From assembly GCF_000374865.1 (NCBI RefSeq), contig NZ_KB895466.1, positions 36,849-100,848 of the forward strand: a DNA stretch of 64,000 nucleotides, written 5' to 3'. The notes under the pieces were generated by a model, which was not told where the DNA came from, did no database searches, and saw nothing but the letters and a program-made list of their open reading frames with translations. A program made the position numbers and the translations under genes. Below, piece after piece: positions 41,078 to 49,702 of this stretch. Origin of the DNA: Arthrobacter sp. 135MFCol5.1 (lineage in GTDB: Bacteria; Actinomycetota; Actinomycetes; Actinomycetales; Micrococcaceae). Each line of letters opens with the position of its first letter. Position 1 is the first letter of the stretch.

Positions 41078-42196
41078 TCAGGATGGTGTGGGGGATGCCG
41101 TGGCGGATTCGCCGCCACGAAGCGCAGGCAGTTGCCCCACGTCCAGGATGAGGCCTGGGACCGGTCCCGGGTCTGCGCCCCACCGCGCGGCCCGGACCGC
41201 CGTGGACTCCAGCGCCCCCAGCGCCCAGGCCCGGTCCTGGCCTTGGGTCAGTGCCACGGCATCGCCGTAGGCCGCCAAGGTTGACGCTTCGATCCGGCCC
41301 AGCCCCGCCACAGGTGCGGCCAGGAAGCCGCCATCGAGGATAAAGCCCGGCTGCTGCGGCACGGGTACTCCGCAGGCACGCCGGAAGCGTGCTTCCGCGG
41401 ACGCGGCAAGGCCTTTGTGCTGGCCCAGGAATTCAGACGCAGGGCCCGCCTCCGCCAGTGCGAGGCGGGGGAGGGCCGCCTGGTAGGCATAGATGGCCTG
41501 CTGCTCGGCGACAGTTACGGCTGCCAAGGCCTGGCGCGCGCCGGCAGGAGCGCCGGACCCGGTGGACTCCGGCGCGGCCGCAGTGGCAGGTGGCGCCACG
41601 CAGGGTGACGCGCTGGCGGCAGCCCCGGAAGCATCCGCGTCGGGTAATGGTGCCGTTCCCTGCGGCGCCGGCAGCCCGGCCGCCGCAGCGAGCCTCCCGG
41701 CCGCGAGCAGCTGGGCGGTGCCGGTCCCGGCCAGGAGGCGGGCCAAGCCGCCGTCGGCCTCGCCTGCGTCCCTGATGCGGACGCGGCCGCTCGCGGCGAG
41801 TGCCTGGACCACCTCTGCCGCCCCCTTGGCAGGGGTGGCAGAGGCTGGCGACGGGGACCCCGACCCCTGCGCGCCAGCTTCGGGGGAAGGGGACTGGAGG
41901 GCCCTGGCCTGGATGGTCAGCAACGTCACAACGGCGTCCACCGTGGTCGAATCCACGGCACCTTCGACCGTCAGGCCCTGTCCCGCAGCCCGCAGTTCCA
42001 GGGCGTCCGTGAGCGCCGCCGCCCGGGCCTGCTCCGAAAAGGAAGGAACCGCCGGCGCGGGCTTTTCCGCGGGAACCATGGCGAAACCGAGGCTCAGGAC
42101 AACCAGCGCCGCCAAGGCGAGGGCGGCAACACGGAACGGACGCAGGCTCGGGTGGCTGTCATGGCGGCGGTCATTCACAACAGACCATGGTGTCAC
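41078..42196 (-). CDS. DUF4439 (ferritin-like) membrane-anchored or secreted protein
   Basis: 372 aa. One N-terminal hydrophobic helix (FRVAALALAALVVLSLGFAMV) acts as signal anchor, followed by a long Ala/Pro/Ser-rich domain. The C-terminal part (~225-350) contains the DUF4439 ferritin-like helices (RQALAAVTVAEQQAIYAYQAALPRLALAEAGPASEFLGQHKG). It is divergent from rimP, the place where this gene lies in other actinobacteria. GTG 42196 or GTG 42178 may be the start. Function unknown. Confidence 0.8.
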   Translation of the reverse strand: MTPWSVVNDRRHDSHPSLRPFRVAALALAALVVLSLGFAMVPAEKPAPAVPSFSEQARAAALTDALELRAAGQGLTVEGAVDSTTVDAVVTLLTIQARALQSPSPEAGAQGSGSPSPASATPAKGAAEVVQALAASGRVRIRDAGEADGGLARLLAGTGTAQLLAAGRLAAAAGLPAPQGTAPLPDADASGAAASASPCVAPPATAAAPESTGSGAPAGARQALAAVTVAEQQAIYAYQAALPRLALAEAGPASEFLGQHKGLAASAEARFRRACGVPVPQQPGFILDGGFLAAPVAGLGRIEASTLAAYGDAVALTQGQDRAWALGALESTAVRAARWGADPGPVPGLILDVGQLPALRGGESATASPTPS

Positions 42197-42284
42197 GCTG
42201 CGGGGGAACCCCGGTGCACCACTGGGCCGGTAAAATAGCTACGCTAGTAAACACACATCATCTATAGGGAGGGCGGCCGGCATC

Positions 42285-42899
42285 GTGAGCAATGCAGAAG
42301 CCACGGCTTCACCAGACCACACCGGTACGGGAAGCGGATCCGCACCGGCCCACAACCCGGAAGCCGCCCGGCTCCGGGCTCTTTTGGAGCCCGCCGTCCA
42401 GGCCAACCGGCTCTACCTTGAGGACGTGGCCATCAACATCGCCGGCTCGCACCGGGTGGTCAACGTCGTGGTGGACCTCCCGCAGGAGGAAACGGGCGGT
42501 GTCAGCCTGGACGTCATTGCCGACATCTCGAAGGTGCTCTCCGACGTCCTGGACAACGACCCCAGCGCCGACACGCGCCCGTACGACCTCGAGGTGTCCT
42601 CGCCCGGCGTCGGGCGTCCCCTGACCGAACCACGCCACTGGCACCGTGCCCGTGGCCGGATGGTCAAGGTCAACGTGGTCCAGGGTGAGAACGTCACCGG
42701 GCGCATCCAGTCGGTGGACGACGACGGCGTGACCCTGGTCCCCGAGGTCGCCGTCAAGAAGGGCATGAAGCCCCGGCAGGGCGAACCCGTAAAGCTTCCT
42801 TTCGACAGGATCCGCAACGGAAAAGTCGAGATCGAATTCAGCCACCTCTCCGGGGATGGTCTGGAACCTGAACACAATGGACCTTCCGAGGAGGCCTGA
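42285..42899 (+). CDS. rimP: Ribosome maturation factor RimP
   Basis: 204 aa. N-terminal domain with VVVDLPQEETGGVSLDVIADISKVLSDVLD and SPGVGRPLTEPRHWHRARGRMVKV (signature YxLEVSSPGxxRPL, here YDLEVSSPGVGRPL), then an Sm-like domain. About 25 extra N-terminal residues and a Glu-rich tail. GTG start; first of the rimP-nusA pair, overlapping nusA by TGATG. Confidence 0.93.
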   Translation: MSNAEATASPDHTGTGSGSAPAHNPEAARLRALLEPAVQANRLYLEDVAINIAGSHRVVNVVVDLPQEETGGVSLDVIADISKVLSDVLDNDPSADTRPYDLEVSSPGVGRPLTEPRHWHRARGRMVKVNVVQGENVTGRIQSVDDDGVTLVPEVAVKKGMKPRQGEPVKLPFDRIRNGKVEIEFSHLSGDGLEPEHNGPSEEA

Positions 42900-43879
42900 T
42901 GGATATTGACATGAGCGCACTGAGGCTTTTGGAGCGTGAGCGTGAAATCCCGCTGGACCTCCTGATCCCCACCATCGAGCAGGCGCTCCTGGTGGCCTAC
43001 CACAAGTCGCCCGGCGCCTTCGAAAAAGCGCGTGCCGAGCTGGACCGCAAGAGCGGCCACGTGACCATCTGGGCTGTCGAAATTGACGACGACGGCGCTC
43101 CGATCGGCGAATTCGAGCACACCCCCGAAGGGTTCGGCCGGATCGCTGCCAGCACCGCGCGCCAAATCATCCTGCAGCGGCTCCGCGACGTCGAGGATGA
43201 CAACGTCCTGGGCGAGTTCAAGGGCCGCGAGGGCGAGCTGGTGTCCGGCACCATCCAGCAGGGCAACAACCCGCACATGATCCAGGTCAACCTCGGATCG
43301 CTGGAGGCGCTGCTGCCGCCGCCGGAGCAGGTCCCCGGGGAAAAGTACATCCACGGCAACCGCCTGCGCGCCCTGGTGATCGACGTCCACCGCGGCACCA
43401 AGGGTCCGTCGGTCACGCTGTCCCGCTCGCACCCGGGCCTGGTCCGGAAGCTTTTCGAACTCGAAGTGCCCGAGATCGCCGACCACTCGGTGGAAATCGT
43501 GGCACTGGCACGCGAGGCCGGACACCGGACCAAGATTGCCGTGAAGGCGAACACTCCCGGGATCAACGCCAAGGGCGCGTGCATCGGGGAAATGGGATCG
43601 CGGGTCCGGGCTGTCATGACCGAACTCAACGACGAAAAGATCGACATCGTCGATTTCAGCGAGAACCCGGCGACCTTCATCGCCAGCGCCCTCTCGCCGT
43701 CGCGCGTGAATTCCGTCACCATTACCGACGAAGCAACCCGGTCCGCCCGGGTGGTGGTCCCCGACTACCAGTTGTCCCTGGCCATCGGCAAGGAAGGCCA
43801 GAACGCCCGACTGGCGGCAAAGCTGACGGGCTGGCGGATCGACATCGTCTCCGACGCCGCGGCCCCCCGCGACAAATAA
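42899..43879 (+). CDS. nusA: Transcription termination/antitermination factor NusA
   Basis: 326 aa, short actinobacterial form without C-terminal acidic repeats. N-terminal RNAP-binding domain (~1-110), S1 domain (LVSGTIQQGNNPHMIQVNLGSLEALLPP), KH1 (VTLSRSHPGLVRKLFELEVPEI) and KH2 (GACIGEMGSRVRAVMTEL; LAIGKEGQNARLAAKLTGWRIDI). ATG overlaps the rimP stop. A strong hairpin follows. Confidence 0.95.
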   Translation: MDIDMSALRLLEREREIPLDLLIPTIEQALLVAYHKSPGAFEKARAELDRKSGHVTIWAVEIDDDGAPIGEFEHTPEGFGRIAASTARQIILQRLRDVEDDNVLGEFKGREGELVSGTIQQGNNPHMIQVNLGSLEALLPPPEQVPGEKYIHGNRLRALVIDVHRGTKGPSVTLSRSHPGLVRKLFELEVPEIADHSVEIVALAREAGHRTKIAVKANTPGINAKGACIGEMGSRVRAVMTELNDEKIDIVDFSENPATFIASALSPSRVNSVTITDEATRSARVVVPDYQLSLAIGKEGQNARLAAKLTGWRIDIVSDAAAPRDK

Positions 43880-43890
43880 CGTTCAAGGCA

Positions 43891-43919
43891 GGGTGGCTGC
43901 CGGACTCCGGCAGCCACCC
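43891..43919 (+). terminator. Long perfect hairpin after nusA
   Basis: 14-bp inverted repeat GGGTGGCTGCCGGA (43891-43904) / TCCGGCAGCCACCC (43906-43919) with only one unpaired central base, followed by GGTTTCGGG. Without a strict T-run it may be an attenuator or processing site rather than a full terminator. Confidence 0.6.
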
Positions 43920-43947
43920 GGTTTCGGGCAGAAGGGCCCAAAGGGGC

Positions 43948-43953
43948 TAGAAT
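43948..43953 (+). promoter_or_regulatory. Candidate -10 box (TAGAAT) for ylxR-infB
   Basis: TAGAAT 29 bases after the post-nusA hairpin, about 92 bases before the ylxR ATG. No clear -35 partner. Suggests ylxR-infB may be transcribed independently of rimP-nusA. Confidence 0.35.
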
Positions 43954-44044
43954 AGATAAGACCGCGCCTAACGGCCGGCAGCCGTGTGCCCTGTGCATGC
44001 CAGTTTTCCGGGACTCCGGAGGCGGGTATTCGAGGGCCAGCAGA

Positions 44045-44407
44045 ATGAACGTCAGGACGATGACCGTGGCAGAAGTGCTTTCCACCGGGAGTCAGCCCGA
44101 ACGTACCTGCATCGGATGCCGGAAGAAAGGCCTGCGGTCGCAGTTGCTCCGGCTCGTCGCCGAAGGCAGCGGGTCAACCGCTGTCCTGGTGGATGAACGA
44201 CGCCGGATGTCTGGCCGGGGTGCATGGCTGCACCCCAGCCAATCGTGCCTGGCTCTGGCGATCAAGCGGCGAGCATTCGGACGTGCCCTTCCGGGCGCGA
44301 CCGGAACAGCCGCCGTCGAACACTGGATCATGTCAGGTCCGAACGTTGACGCCGCCCCGGTGGCTGCAACACCAACCGTCCAACCTGAAAGCGGGTCAGA
44401 AATCTGA
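44045..44407 (+). CDS. ylxR: YlxR/DUF448 RNA-binding protein
   Basis: 120 aa. Core ERTCIGCRKKGLRSQLLRLVAEGSG...VLVDERRRMSGRGAWLHPSQSCLALAIKRRAFGRAL contains the YlxR GRGAWLHP signature. Start: ATG 44045 has GAGGG eight bases upstream; ATG 43997 and 44060 are alternatives. Located in the canonical nusA-ylxR-infB position; YlxR proteins bind RNA or nucleoid and affect RNase P or translation. Confidence 0.88.
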   Translation: MNVRTMTVAEVLSTGSQPERTCIGCRKKGLRSQLLRLVAEGSGSTAVLVDERRRMSGRGAWLHPSQSCLALAIKRRAFGRALPGATGTAAVEHWIMSGPNVDAAPVAATPTVQPESGSEI

Positions 44408-44559
44408 TGGAAACCCGATGAGTTCCCAGCGATGAGTGCGTAACGATGACAACTTTGTTGCGCTCTGCAATGGGCCCCTTCGCATCAACAGCGGCTGGGG
44501 TCCGCAGTAAGAAGTAGACGGTTCGTGCCTGGCTCGGTGCGGACCGAGACAGGAGAAAT

Positions 44560-47445
44560 GTGGCCAAGGTCCGCGTACATGAGCTCGCCAAAGAGCTCGG
44601 TATAACTTCCAAAGATGCAGTGACAAAACTGCAGGAACTGGGCGAATTCGTTCGCTCCGCCTCATCCACCATTGAGGCCCCCGTTGTGCGGAAACTGCGC
44701 AACGCCTTCCCCGACGCCGCTGCCAAGTCGGCAGCCCCTGCCGCGACGCCCGCAGCCGCCCCCAAGGCGCCCGCACCCGCAGCAGGATCACGTCCTTCGG
44801 CACCCGCACCCGGCCCGGCCGCGCCCAAGGCTCCGGCCCCCGCGGCACAAGCACCGGCAACGCCTGCCCAGGCTGCCCCGGCAGCTCCTGCAGCTGAAAC
44901 CCCCGCGCCGGCCGCCCCCGCGGCTCCGTCCACGGGAGCCAAGCCCGGCGCCCGCCCTGCCCCGAAGGCAGAGACCCCGGCTCCCTCCACCCGTCCGGGT
45001 GGTTCCACGCCGGGTGCCTCCAGCCCCCGGCCCGGCGGTCCCCGCCCGGGCAACAACCCCTTCGCCACCTCACAGGGCATGCCCCGTGGCCGCGGCGGAG
45101 ACGGTGAACGCGCTCCGCGTCCGGGCAACAACCCGTTCGCCACCTCACAGGGCATGCCCCGACCGGGCGGCGGCCGCGACGGCGACCGTCCCGGCGGTCC
45201 CCGTCCCGCAGCCGGTGCAGGCGGACCCCGTCCCGGTGGTCCGCGCCCCGCAGCCGGTGCCGGTGGACCCCGTCCCGCGGCAGGTGCCGGTGGACCCCGT
45301 CCCGGCGCCCCGCGCCCCGGCGGTCCCCGTCCCACTCCCGGCATGATGCCTAACCGCACCGAGCGTCCCGCACCCGCAGGTGCCGGCCGTCCCGGCGGCG
45401 GCCGCGGGCCCGGACGCCCCGGCGGCGCTCCCGGTACCGGTGGCCCCGGTGGCGGCGGCGGTGCTCCCGCCGGTGGCGGGTTCGGCAAGGGCGGCCGCGG
45501 CCGCGGTGGCACCCAGGGTGCCTTCGGCAAGGGCGGCGCAGGCCGTGGCAAGCAGCGCAAGTCCAAGCGCGCCAAGCGCCAGGAACTTGAGCAGATGAGT
45601 GCCCCGTCGCTGGGTGGCGTGAGCGTACCCCGCGGCGACGGCAACACTGTGATCCGGCTCCGCCGCGGCTCGTCCATCACGGACTTCGCCGACAAGATCG
45701 AGGCGAACCCCGCTGCACTGGTGACCGTGCTGTTCCACCTTGGTGAAATGGCTACCGCCACCCAGTCCCTGGACGAAGACACCTTCGCCCTCCTCGGCGA
45801 GGAACTGGGCTACAAGCTCCAGGTCGTCTCCCCGGAAGACGAAGAACGCGAGCTGCTCTCCAGCTTCGACATCGACTTTGACGCCGAACTCGAAGCCGAA
45901 GGCGACGAGGAACTTGAGGCACGTCCTCCTGTAGTCACCGTCATGGGTCACGTCGACCACGGTAAGACCCGACTGCTCGATGCCATCCGCAAGTCCGACG
46001 TCATGGCGGGCGAACACGGTGGCATCACCCAGCACATCGGTGCCTACCAGGTCACGCACAACCACGAAGGCGACGACCGGAAGATCACCTTCATCGATAC
46101 CCCGGGCCACGAGGCGTTCACCGCCATGCGTGCCCGAGGTGCCAAGGTCACCGACATCGCCATCCTGGTGGTCGCAGCGGACGACGGCGTCATGCCCCAG
46201 ACCGTTGAGGCGCTCAACCACGCCCAGGCGGCCAACGTACCGATCGTCGTGGCAGTGAACAAGATCGACAAGGAAGGCGCCAACCCGGAAAAGGTCCGCG
46301 GCCAGCTGACCGAGTACGGACTGGTTCCCGAGGAATACGGTGGCGACACCATGTTCGTGGAAGTTTCTGCCCGCCAGAACCTCCACATCGACGAGCTGCT
46401 CGAGGCCGTCCTGCTCACCGCGGACGCTGCCCTGGACATGCGCGCCAACCCGAACAAGGACGCCCGCGGTATCGCGATCGAAGCCAACCTGGACAAGGGC
46501 CGCGGTGCGGTTGCCACCGTCCTGGTGCAGTCCGGCACCCTGCGCGTCGGCGACACCATCGTGGCAGGCACGGCCCACGGCCGCGTCCGTGCGATGTTCG
46601 ACGACGACGGCAGCGCCCTGACCGAGGCAGGCCCGTCCCGCCCCGTGCAGGTGCTGGGTCTGTCCAACGTCCCGCGCGCCGGTGACACCTTCTTCGTGAC
46701 CGCTGACGAGCGCACCGCCCGCCAGATCGCCGAGAAGCGTGAAGCCGCCGACCGCAACGCCGCCCTGGCCAAGCGCCGCAAGCGGATCAGCCTGGAAGAC
46801 TTCGACCAGGCCGTCGCCGAAGGCAAGATCGACACCCTCAACCTCATCCTCAAGGGTGACGTGTCCGGTGCCGTGGAAGCCCTCGAAGACGCGCTGCTCA
46901 AGATCGACGTCGGCGAAGGCGTGCAGCTGCGCGTCATCCACCGCGGTGTGGGTGCCATCACCCAGAACGACGTCAACCTGGCAACGGTCGACTCCGCCGT
47001 CATCATCGGCTTCAACGTCAAGCCCGCCGAGCGGGTTGCCGAACTGGCAGACCGCGAAGGCGTGGACATGCGCTTCTACTCCGTCATCTACGCAGCAATC
47101 GATGACATCGAAGCAGCCCTCAAGGGCATGCTCAAGCCGGAGTACGAAGAAGTCCAGCTTGGCACCGCCGAGGTCCGCGAAGTGTTCCGCTCCTCCAAGT
47201 TCGGAAACATCGCCGGCTCGATCGTCCGCTCGGGCATCATCCGCCGCAACGCCAAGGCACGCGTCACCCGCGACGGCAAGATCATTGGTGACAACCTCAC
47301 GGTCGAGTCGCTCAAGCGGTTCAAGGACGACGCCACCGAGGTCCGCACGGACTTCGAATGTGGTATCGGTCTTGGCTCGTACAACGACATCACCGAAGGC
47401 GACATCATCGAGACCTTCGAGATGCGCGAGAAGCCGCGCGTCTAG
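44560..47445 (+). CDS. infB: Translation initiation factor IF-2
   Basis: 961 aa. Short N-terminal IF2-N domain (1-50), then an unusually long low-complexity linker (~55-335) of Ala/Pro then Gly/Pro/Arg, with two exact RPGNNPFATSQGMPR copies and GGPRPAAGAGGPRPG repeats; an IF2 linker follows with the second IF2-N (~365-415); the GTPase has G1 GHVDHGKT (463-470), DTPGHEAF and NKID; domains II-IV end in EMREKPRV. GTG 44560 follows AGGAGAAAT; the ATG two bases earlier is out of frame. Strong terminator follows. Confidence 0.97.
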   Translation: MAKVRVHELAKELGITSKDAVTKLQELGEFVRSASSTIEAPVVRKLRNAFPDAAAKSAAPAATPAAAPKAPAPAAGSRPSAPAPGPAAPKAPAPAAQAPATPAQAAPAAPAAETPAPAAPAAPSTGAKPGARPAPKAETPAPSTRPGGSTPGASSPRPGGPRPGNNPFATSQGMPRGRGGDGERAPRPGNNPFATSQGMPRPGGGRDGDRPGGPRPAAGAGGPRPGGPRPAAGAGGPRPAAGAGGPRPGAPRPGGPRPTPGMMPNRTERPAPAGAGRPGGGRGPGRPGGAPGTGGPGGGGGAPAGGGFGKGGRGRGGTQGAFGKGGAGRGKQRKSKRAKRQELEQMSAPSLGGVSVPRGDGNTVIRLRRGSSITDFADKIEANPAALVTVLFHLGEMATATQSLDEDTFALLGEELGYKLQVVSPEDEERELLSSFDIDFDAELEAEGDEELEARPPVVTVMGHVDHGKTRLLDAIRKSDVMAGEHGGITQHIGAYQVTHNHEGDDRKITFIDTPGHEAFTAMRARGAKVTDIAILVVAADDGVMPQTVEALNHAQAANVPIVVAVNKIDKEGANPEKVRGQLTEYGLVPEEYGGDTMFVEVSARQNLHIDELLEAVLLTADAALDMRANPNKDARGIAIEANLDKGRGAVATVLVQSGTLRVGDTIVAGTAHGRVRAMFDDDGSALTEAGPSRPVQVLGLSNVPRAGDTFFVTADERTARQIAEKREAADRNAALAKRRKRISLEDFDQAVAEGKIDTLNLILKGDVSGAVEALEDALLKIDVGEGVQLRVIHRGVGAITQNDVNLATVDSAVIIGFNVKPAERVAELADREGVDMRFYSVIYAAIDDIEAALKGMLKPEYEEVQLGTAEVREVFRSSKFGNIAGSIVRSGIIRRNAKARVTRDGKIIGDNLTVESLKRFKDDATEVRTDFECGIGLGSYNDITEGDIIETFEMREKPRV

Positions 47446-47456
47446 GCTGTCTGTTT

Positions 47457-47492
47457 CGGGGCCGTCGGGATCTCCCGGCGGCCCCCGCTTTT
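47457..47492 (+). terminator. Intrinsic terminator after infB
   Basis: CGGGGCCGTCGGGA (47457-47470) pairs with TCCCGGCGGCCCCCG (47473-47487) with one G-U and one bulge, followed by CTTTT. Separates infB from rbfA. Confidence 0.75.
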
Positions 47493-47520
47493 CCGCCGTA
47501 AAGGGGGCCCCGCCCCTACG

Positions 47521-47557
47521 ACGGGTGGCCGACGATCTGCGATCGTCAGCCACCCGT
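47521..47557 (+). repeat. Long intergenic hairpin between infB and rbfA
   Basis: ACGGGTGGCCGACGATC (47521-47537) and GATCGTCAGCCACCCGT (47541-47557) form a 17-bp stem with one mismatch and a three-base loop. There is no T-run; it lies in a ~290-base gap otherwise free of genes and may be an extragenic palindrome. Confidence 0.7.
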
Positions 47558-47733
47558 CTCCGGCAGGCCCGATGCCACTCCCGGGCCCCCTTCACGGCTC
47601 CAAAGCGCCGCCGGAAGATCCCGACGGCGTCGTCCCTGGCTTACCAAGGCGCGCACCACCCGGGGCGACGTAATCGCCCAAGTAGCGGCGTCGCCGTCGT
47701 ACGTCCCAAATTTTTCTTCTTTAGGAGTTGTTC

Positions 47734-48234
47734 ATGGCTGATCCGGCACGTGCTGCCAAATTGGCGCAGCGGATTAAGGTTGTTGTTGCTGAGGCTCTGG
47801 GCCGGAAGGCCAAGGATCCCCGGCTTGAGGGCATTACTGTTACCGACGCCCGGGTGACCAATGATCTGCAGCACGCCACTGTTTACTACACGGTCTTCGG
47901 TGACGAGGCTGTCCAGGCCGACGCCGCCAAGGGGCTTGAAAAGGCCAAGGGTGTGCTGCGGCAGGAAGTCGGCCGGAACATCACCGTCCGGTTGACCCCC
48001 ACCCTGGAGTTCGTGGCAGACCAGATCCCGGTCAACGCTTCGAACCTCGAGGAACTCCTGCGGGAAGCCCGCAAGCGTGACGCCGAAGTGGCCGCGCTGG
48101 CCGCCAATGCGCAGCACGCCGGTGACGCCGACCCCTACAAGTCCGACGACGTCGACATCGACGAAGACGACTTCGACGAAGAGGACACCGACCTCAGCAG
48201 CGACGGCGACGTCGACGAGGACAGCAACAAGTAA
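47734..48234 (+). CDS. rbfA: Ribosome-binding factor A
   Basis: 166 aa. Type-II KH protein: RAAKLAQRIKVVVAEALGRKAKDPRLEGITVTDARVTNDLQHATVYYTVFG and LEFVADQIPVNASNLEELLREARKRD (16S rRNA maturation). A strongly acidic Asp/Ser tail (~residues 130-166) ends the protein, and its last 17 codons are tandemly repeated after the stop. ATG 47734 follows TAGGAG; a TTG at 47728 is an alternative start. Confidence 0.93.
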   Translation: MADPARAAKLAQRIKVVVAEALGRKAKDPRLEGITVTDARVTNDLQHATVYYTVFGDEAVQADAAKGLEKAKGVLRQEVGRNITVRLTPTLEFVADQIPVNASNLEELLREARKRDAEVAALAANAQHAGDADPYKSDDVDIDEDDFDEEDTDLSSDGDVDEDSNK

Positions 48235-48330
48235 GACACCGGCCTCAGCAGCGACGGCGACGTCGACGCGGACAGCAACAAGTAAGACACCGGCCTCAGC
48301 AGCGACGGCGACGTCGACGCGGACAGCAAC
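48184..48330 (+). repeat. rbfA: 51-base tandem repeat of the rbfA 3' end
   Basis: Copy 1 (48184-48234) is the end of rbfA including its TAA. Copy 2 (48235-48285) is nearly identical and again ends in TAA. Copy 3 (48286-48330) is identical over 45 bases to copy 2 but lacks the last codon and stop. Only the first copy is translated. Confidence 0.92.
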
Positions 48331-48341
48331 ATGCAGGACGC

Positions 48342-48382
48342 CAGCAGGGCCCGGGAGCTGATCCCGGGCCCTGCTGCTTTTA
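48342..48382 (+). terminator. Intrinsic terminator after the rbfA repeats
   Basis: 15-bp stem CAGCAGGGCCCGGGA / TCCCGGGCCCTGCTG (48342-48376) with loop GCTGA, followed by CTTTT. Serves rbfA and may also act on the convergent ScyD-like gene. Confidence 0.88.
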
Positions 48383-48401
48383 ACCCATCAGTGCTGCATC
48401 C

Positions 48402-49529
48402 CTAGTGCAGGTCAGCTTTGATGACCTTCCCGGACGGCGGCTGCGAGGGATCCCCGAGCGCGTCAGCCGTGGCGTAGAGCGTGTTTCCGCTGATGTCGAC
48501 GTCCGCGGGCATGTTTACAGCCAGGAACTGGGAACGGCTGCCCTCACACGTGAACTTCAGGATCTCGCCGCCGAACAGGGACGCCACATACACATCACCA
48601 TTGCCGGCGACCGCCAGGCCCGTGGGGCTGAGGATGTGGTCCGCCCAGAGGTCGGTGTCACCGTTCCACGGGTTGATCTTGAAAATCGCACCGCGGGCAC
48701 CAAGCTCCGGTCCTTCCGGTCCGCCCGGCAGGGATGTCACATACAGCATCCCGTCCGGGCCGATCACCACATCGGTAGGCACGGGCTCGAAGGCGTACTT
48801 GTGCCCTACCACGCAGTCCGGAACCGTCATGGTGTTCCCCTCCATGTCCACAGGGATCTTCAAACCCGCCGGAATGGTGGCCGGCCGTGGCGGCAGGACG
48901 GCGATTGTATCGATGTCGCCGTTCTTCAGGTTCACCTTGAGCACGGCGTTCATCCCTGCGTCGGCCACATAGGCGGTGTCATCCTTGACCGCCAGGGCAT
49001 AAGGGTGGGAGTCAACCGTGCCTTTGTACTTTGCCGGCGGGAACGCGGGCCAACCGGCCAGGCACTGATCGCTGACGTCACGGCCAAACCCGTAGCGCTG
49101 GTCTCCGTCCGGGTTGTGGCGCCGTTCGTAGTCGGCAAAGTTGGCGATGGTGTCCACATCGCCCTTGGCGTCGATCGACTTGAGGTATCCGTGCAGTGCG
49201 GCGGGGTCTCCCTGGCCGGCGCCCACACTTTCAAGGTAATACGTGGTGCTGCCGTGGGTGTCCGAGCCGGCCACCTCCCAGCCCTGGGGCGTCTCGGTCG
49301 CCAGGTCCTTCGTGGCGCCGTCCCTGCTGATGCGGGTGAGTTTTCCGGCAAAGTCCTGGGACACCAGGACCGATTTTTCGGTCCCTGCAGCGACGTGCAG
49401 AGGAGAGACGAGTCCATCTGCAAGGACATCGTAGTCGTGTGTGCGGGTGGATGCAGAGGCGGGGCCAGCGGACGCCATGGCGGCGGCGGTGGCCGCGATA
49501 CAGGCTAAGAGTGCGAGTCTTTTTTTCAT
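48402..49529 (-). CDS. ScyD/ScyE-family secreted beta-propeller protein
   Basis: 375 aa. Signal peptide MKKRLALLACIAATAAAMASAGPASAS (no lipobox Cys; cleavage likely after ASA). Repeated NHL/SMP-30-like blades: LVSPLHVAAGTEKSVLVSQDFAGKLTRIS, ALAVKDDTAYVADAGMNAVLKVNLKNGD, DVVIGPDGMLYVTSLPGG and GLAVAGNGDVYVASLFGGEILKF. Matches the ScyD/ScyE family named from scytonemin clusters, though no scytonemin genes are present. GGAGA ribosome site. Function unknown. Confidence 0.8.
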   Translation of the reverse strand: MKKRLALLACIAATAAAMASAGPASASTRTHDYDVLADGLVSPLHVAAGTEKSVLVSQDFAGKLTRISRDGATKDLATETPQGWEVAGSDTHGSTTYYLESVGAGQGDPAALHGYLKSIDAKGDVDTIANFADYERRHNPDGDQRYGFGRDVSDQCLAGWPAFPPAKYKGTVDSHPYALAVKDDTAYVADAGMNAVLKVNLKNGDIDTIAVLPPRPATIPAGLKIPVDMEGNTMTVPDCVVGHKYAFEPVPTDVVIGPDGMLYVTSLPGGPEGPELGARGAIFKINPWNGDTDLWADHILSPTGLAVAGNGDVYVASLFGGEILKFTCEGSRSQFLAVNMPADVDISGNTLYATADALGDPSQPPSGKVIKADLH

Positions 49530-49690
49530 TGGGATCTCCGGGTGCGGGGCCCTTGACGGGCTGGATAGGAAGCCTCCGAGGAGGCGAAATGTTCCCCCGC
49601 GCGCAAGCGTAGGCTCCTACCAGCGGGTAGTCGTTGGGGGAATCCCCCCTGCGTTGCCCCCTTTCTATCCCCCAACAGCGCCCACGTGGC

Positions 49691-49696
49691 TAGGAT
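49691..49696 (+). promoter_or_regulatory. Leaderless -10 element for the nucleoside deaminase
   Basis: TAGGAT followed by six bases and ATG 49703. No Shine-Dalgarno sequence upstream of the ATG. Confidence 0.4.
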
Positions 49697-49702
49697 CGTG
49701 CT

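Noticed and set aside
41493..42233. 246-aa plus-strand frame over the DUF4439 gene
   Set aside because: Ala-rich antisense frame; the opposite strand encodes a protein with signal anchor and ferritin-like helices.
44328..45782. 484-aa open frame on the minus strand through infB
   Set aside because: It is the mirror of the GC-rich repetitive infB linker; the protein is Pro/Ala/Gly low complexity with no motif.
45145..47595. 816-aa minus-strand open frame over infB
   Set aside because: Antisense shadow; repetitive and without a recognisable family.
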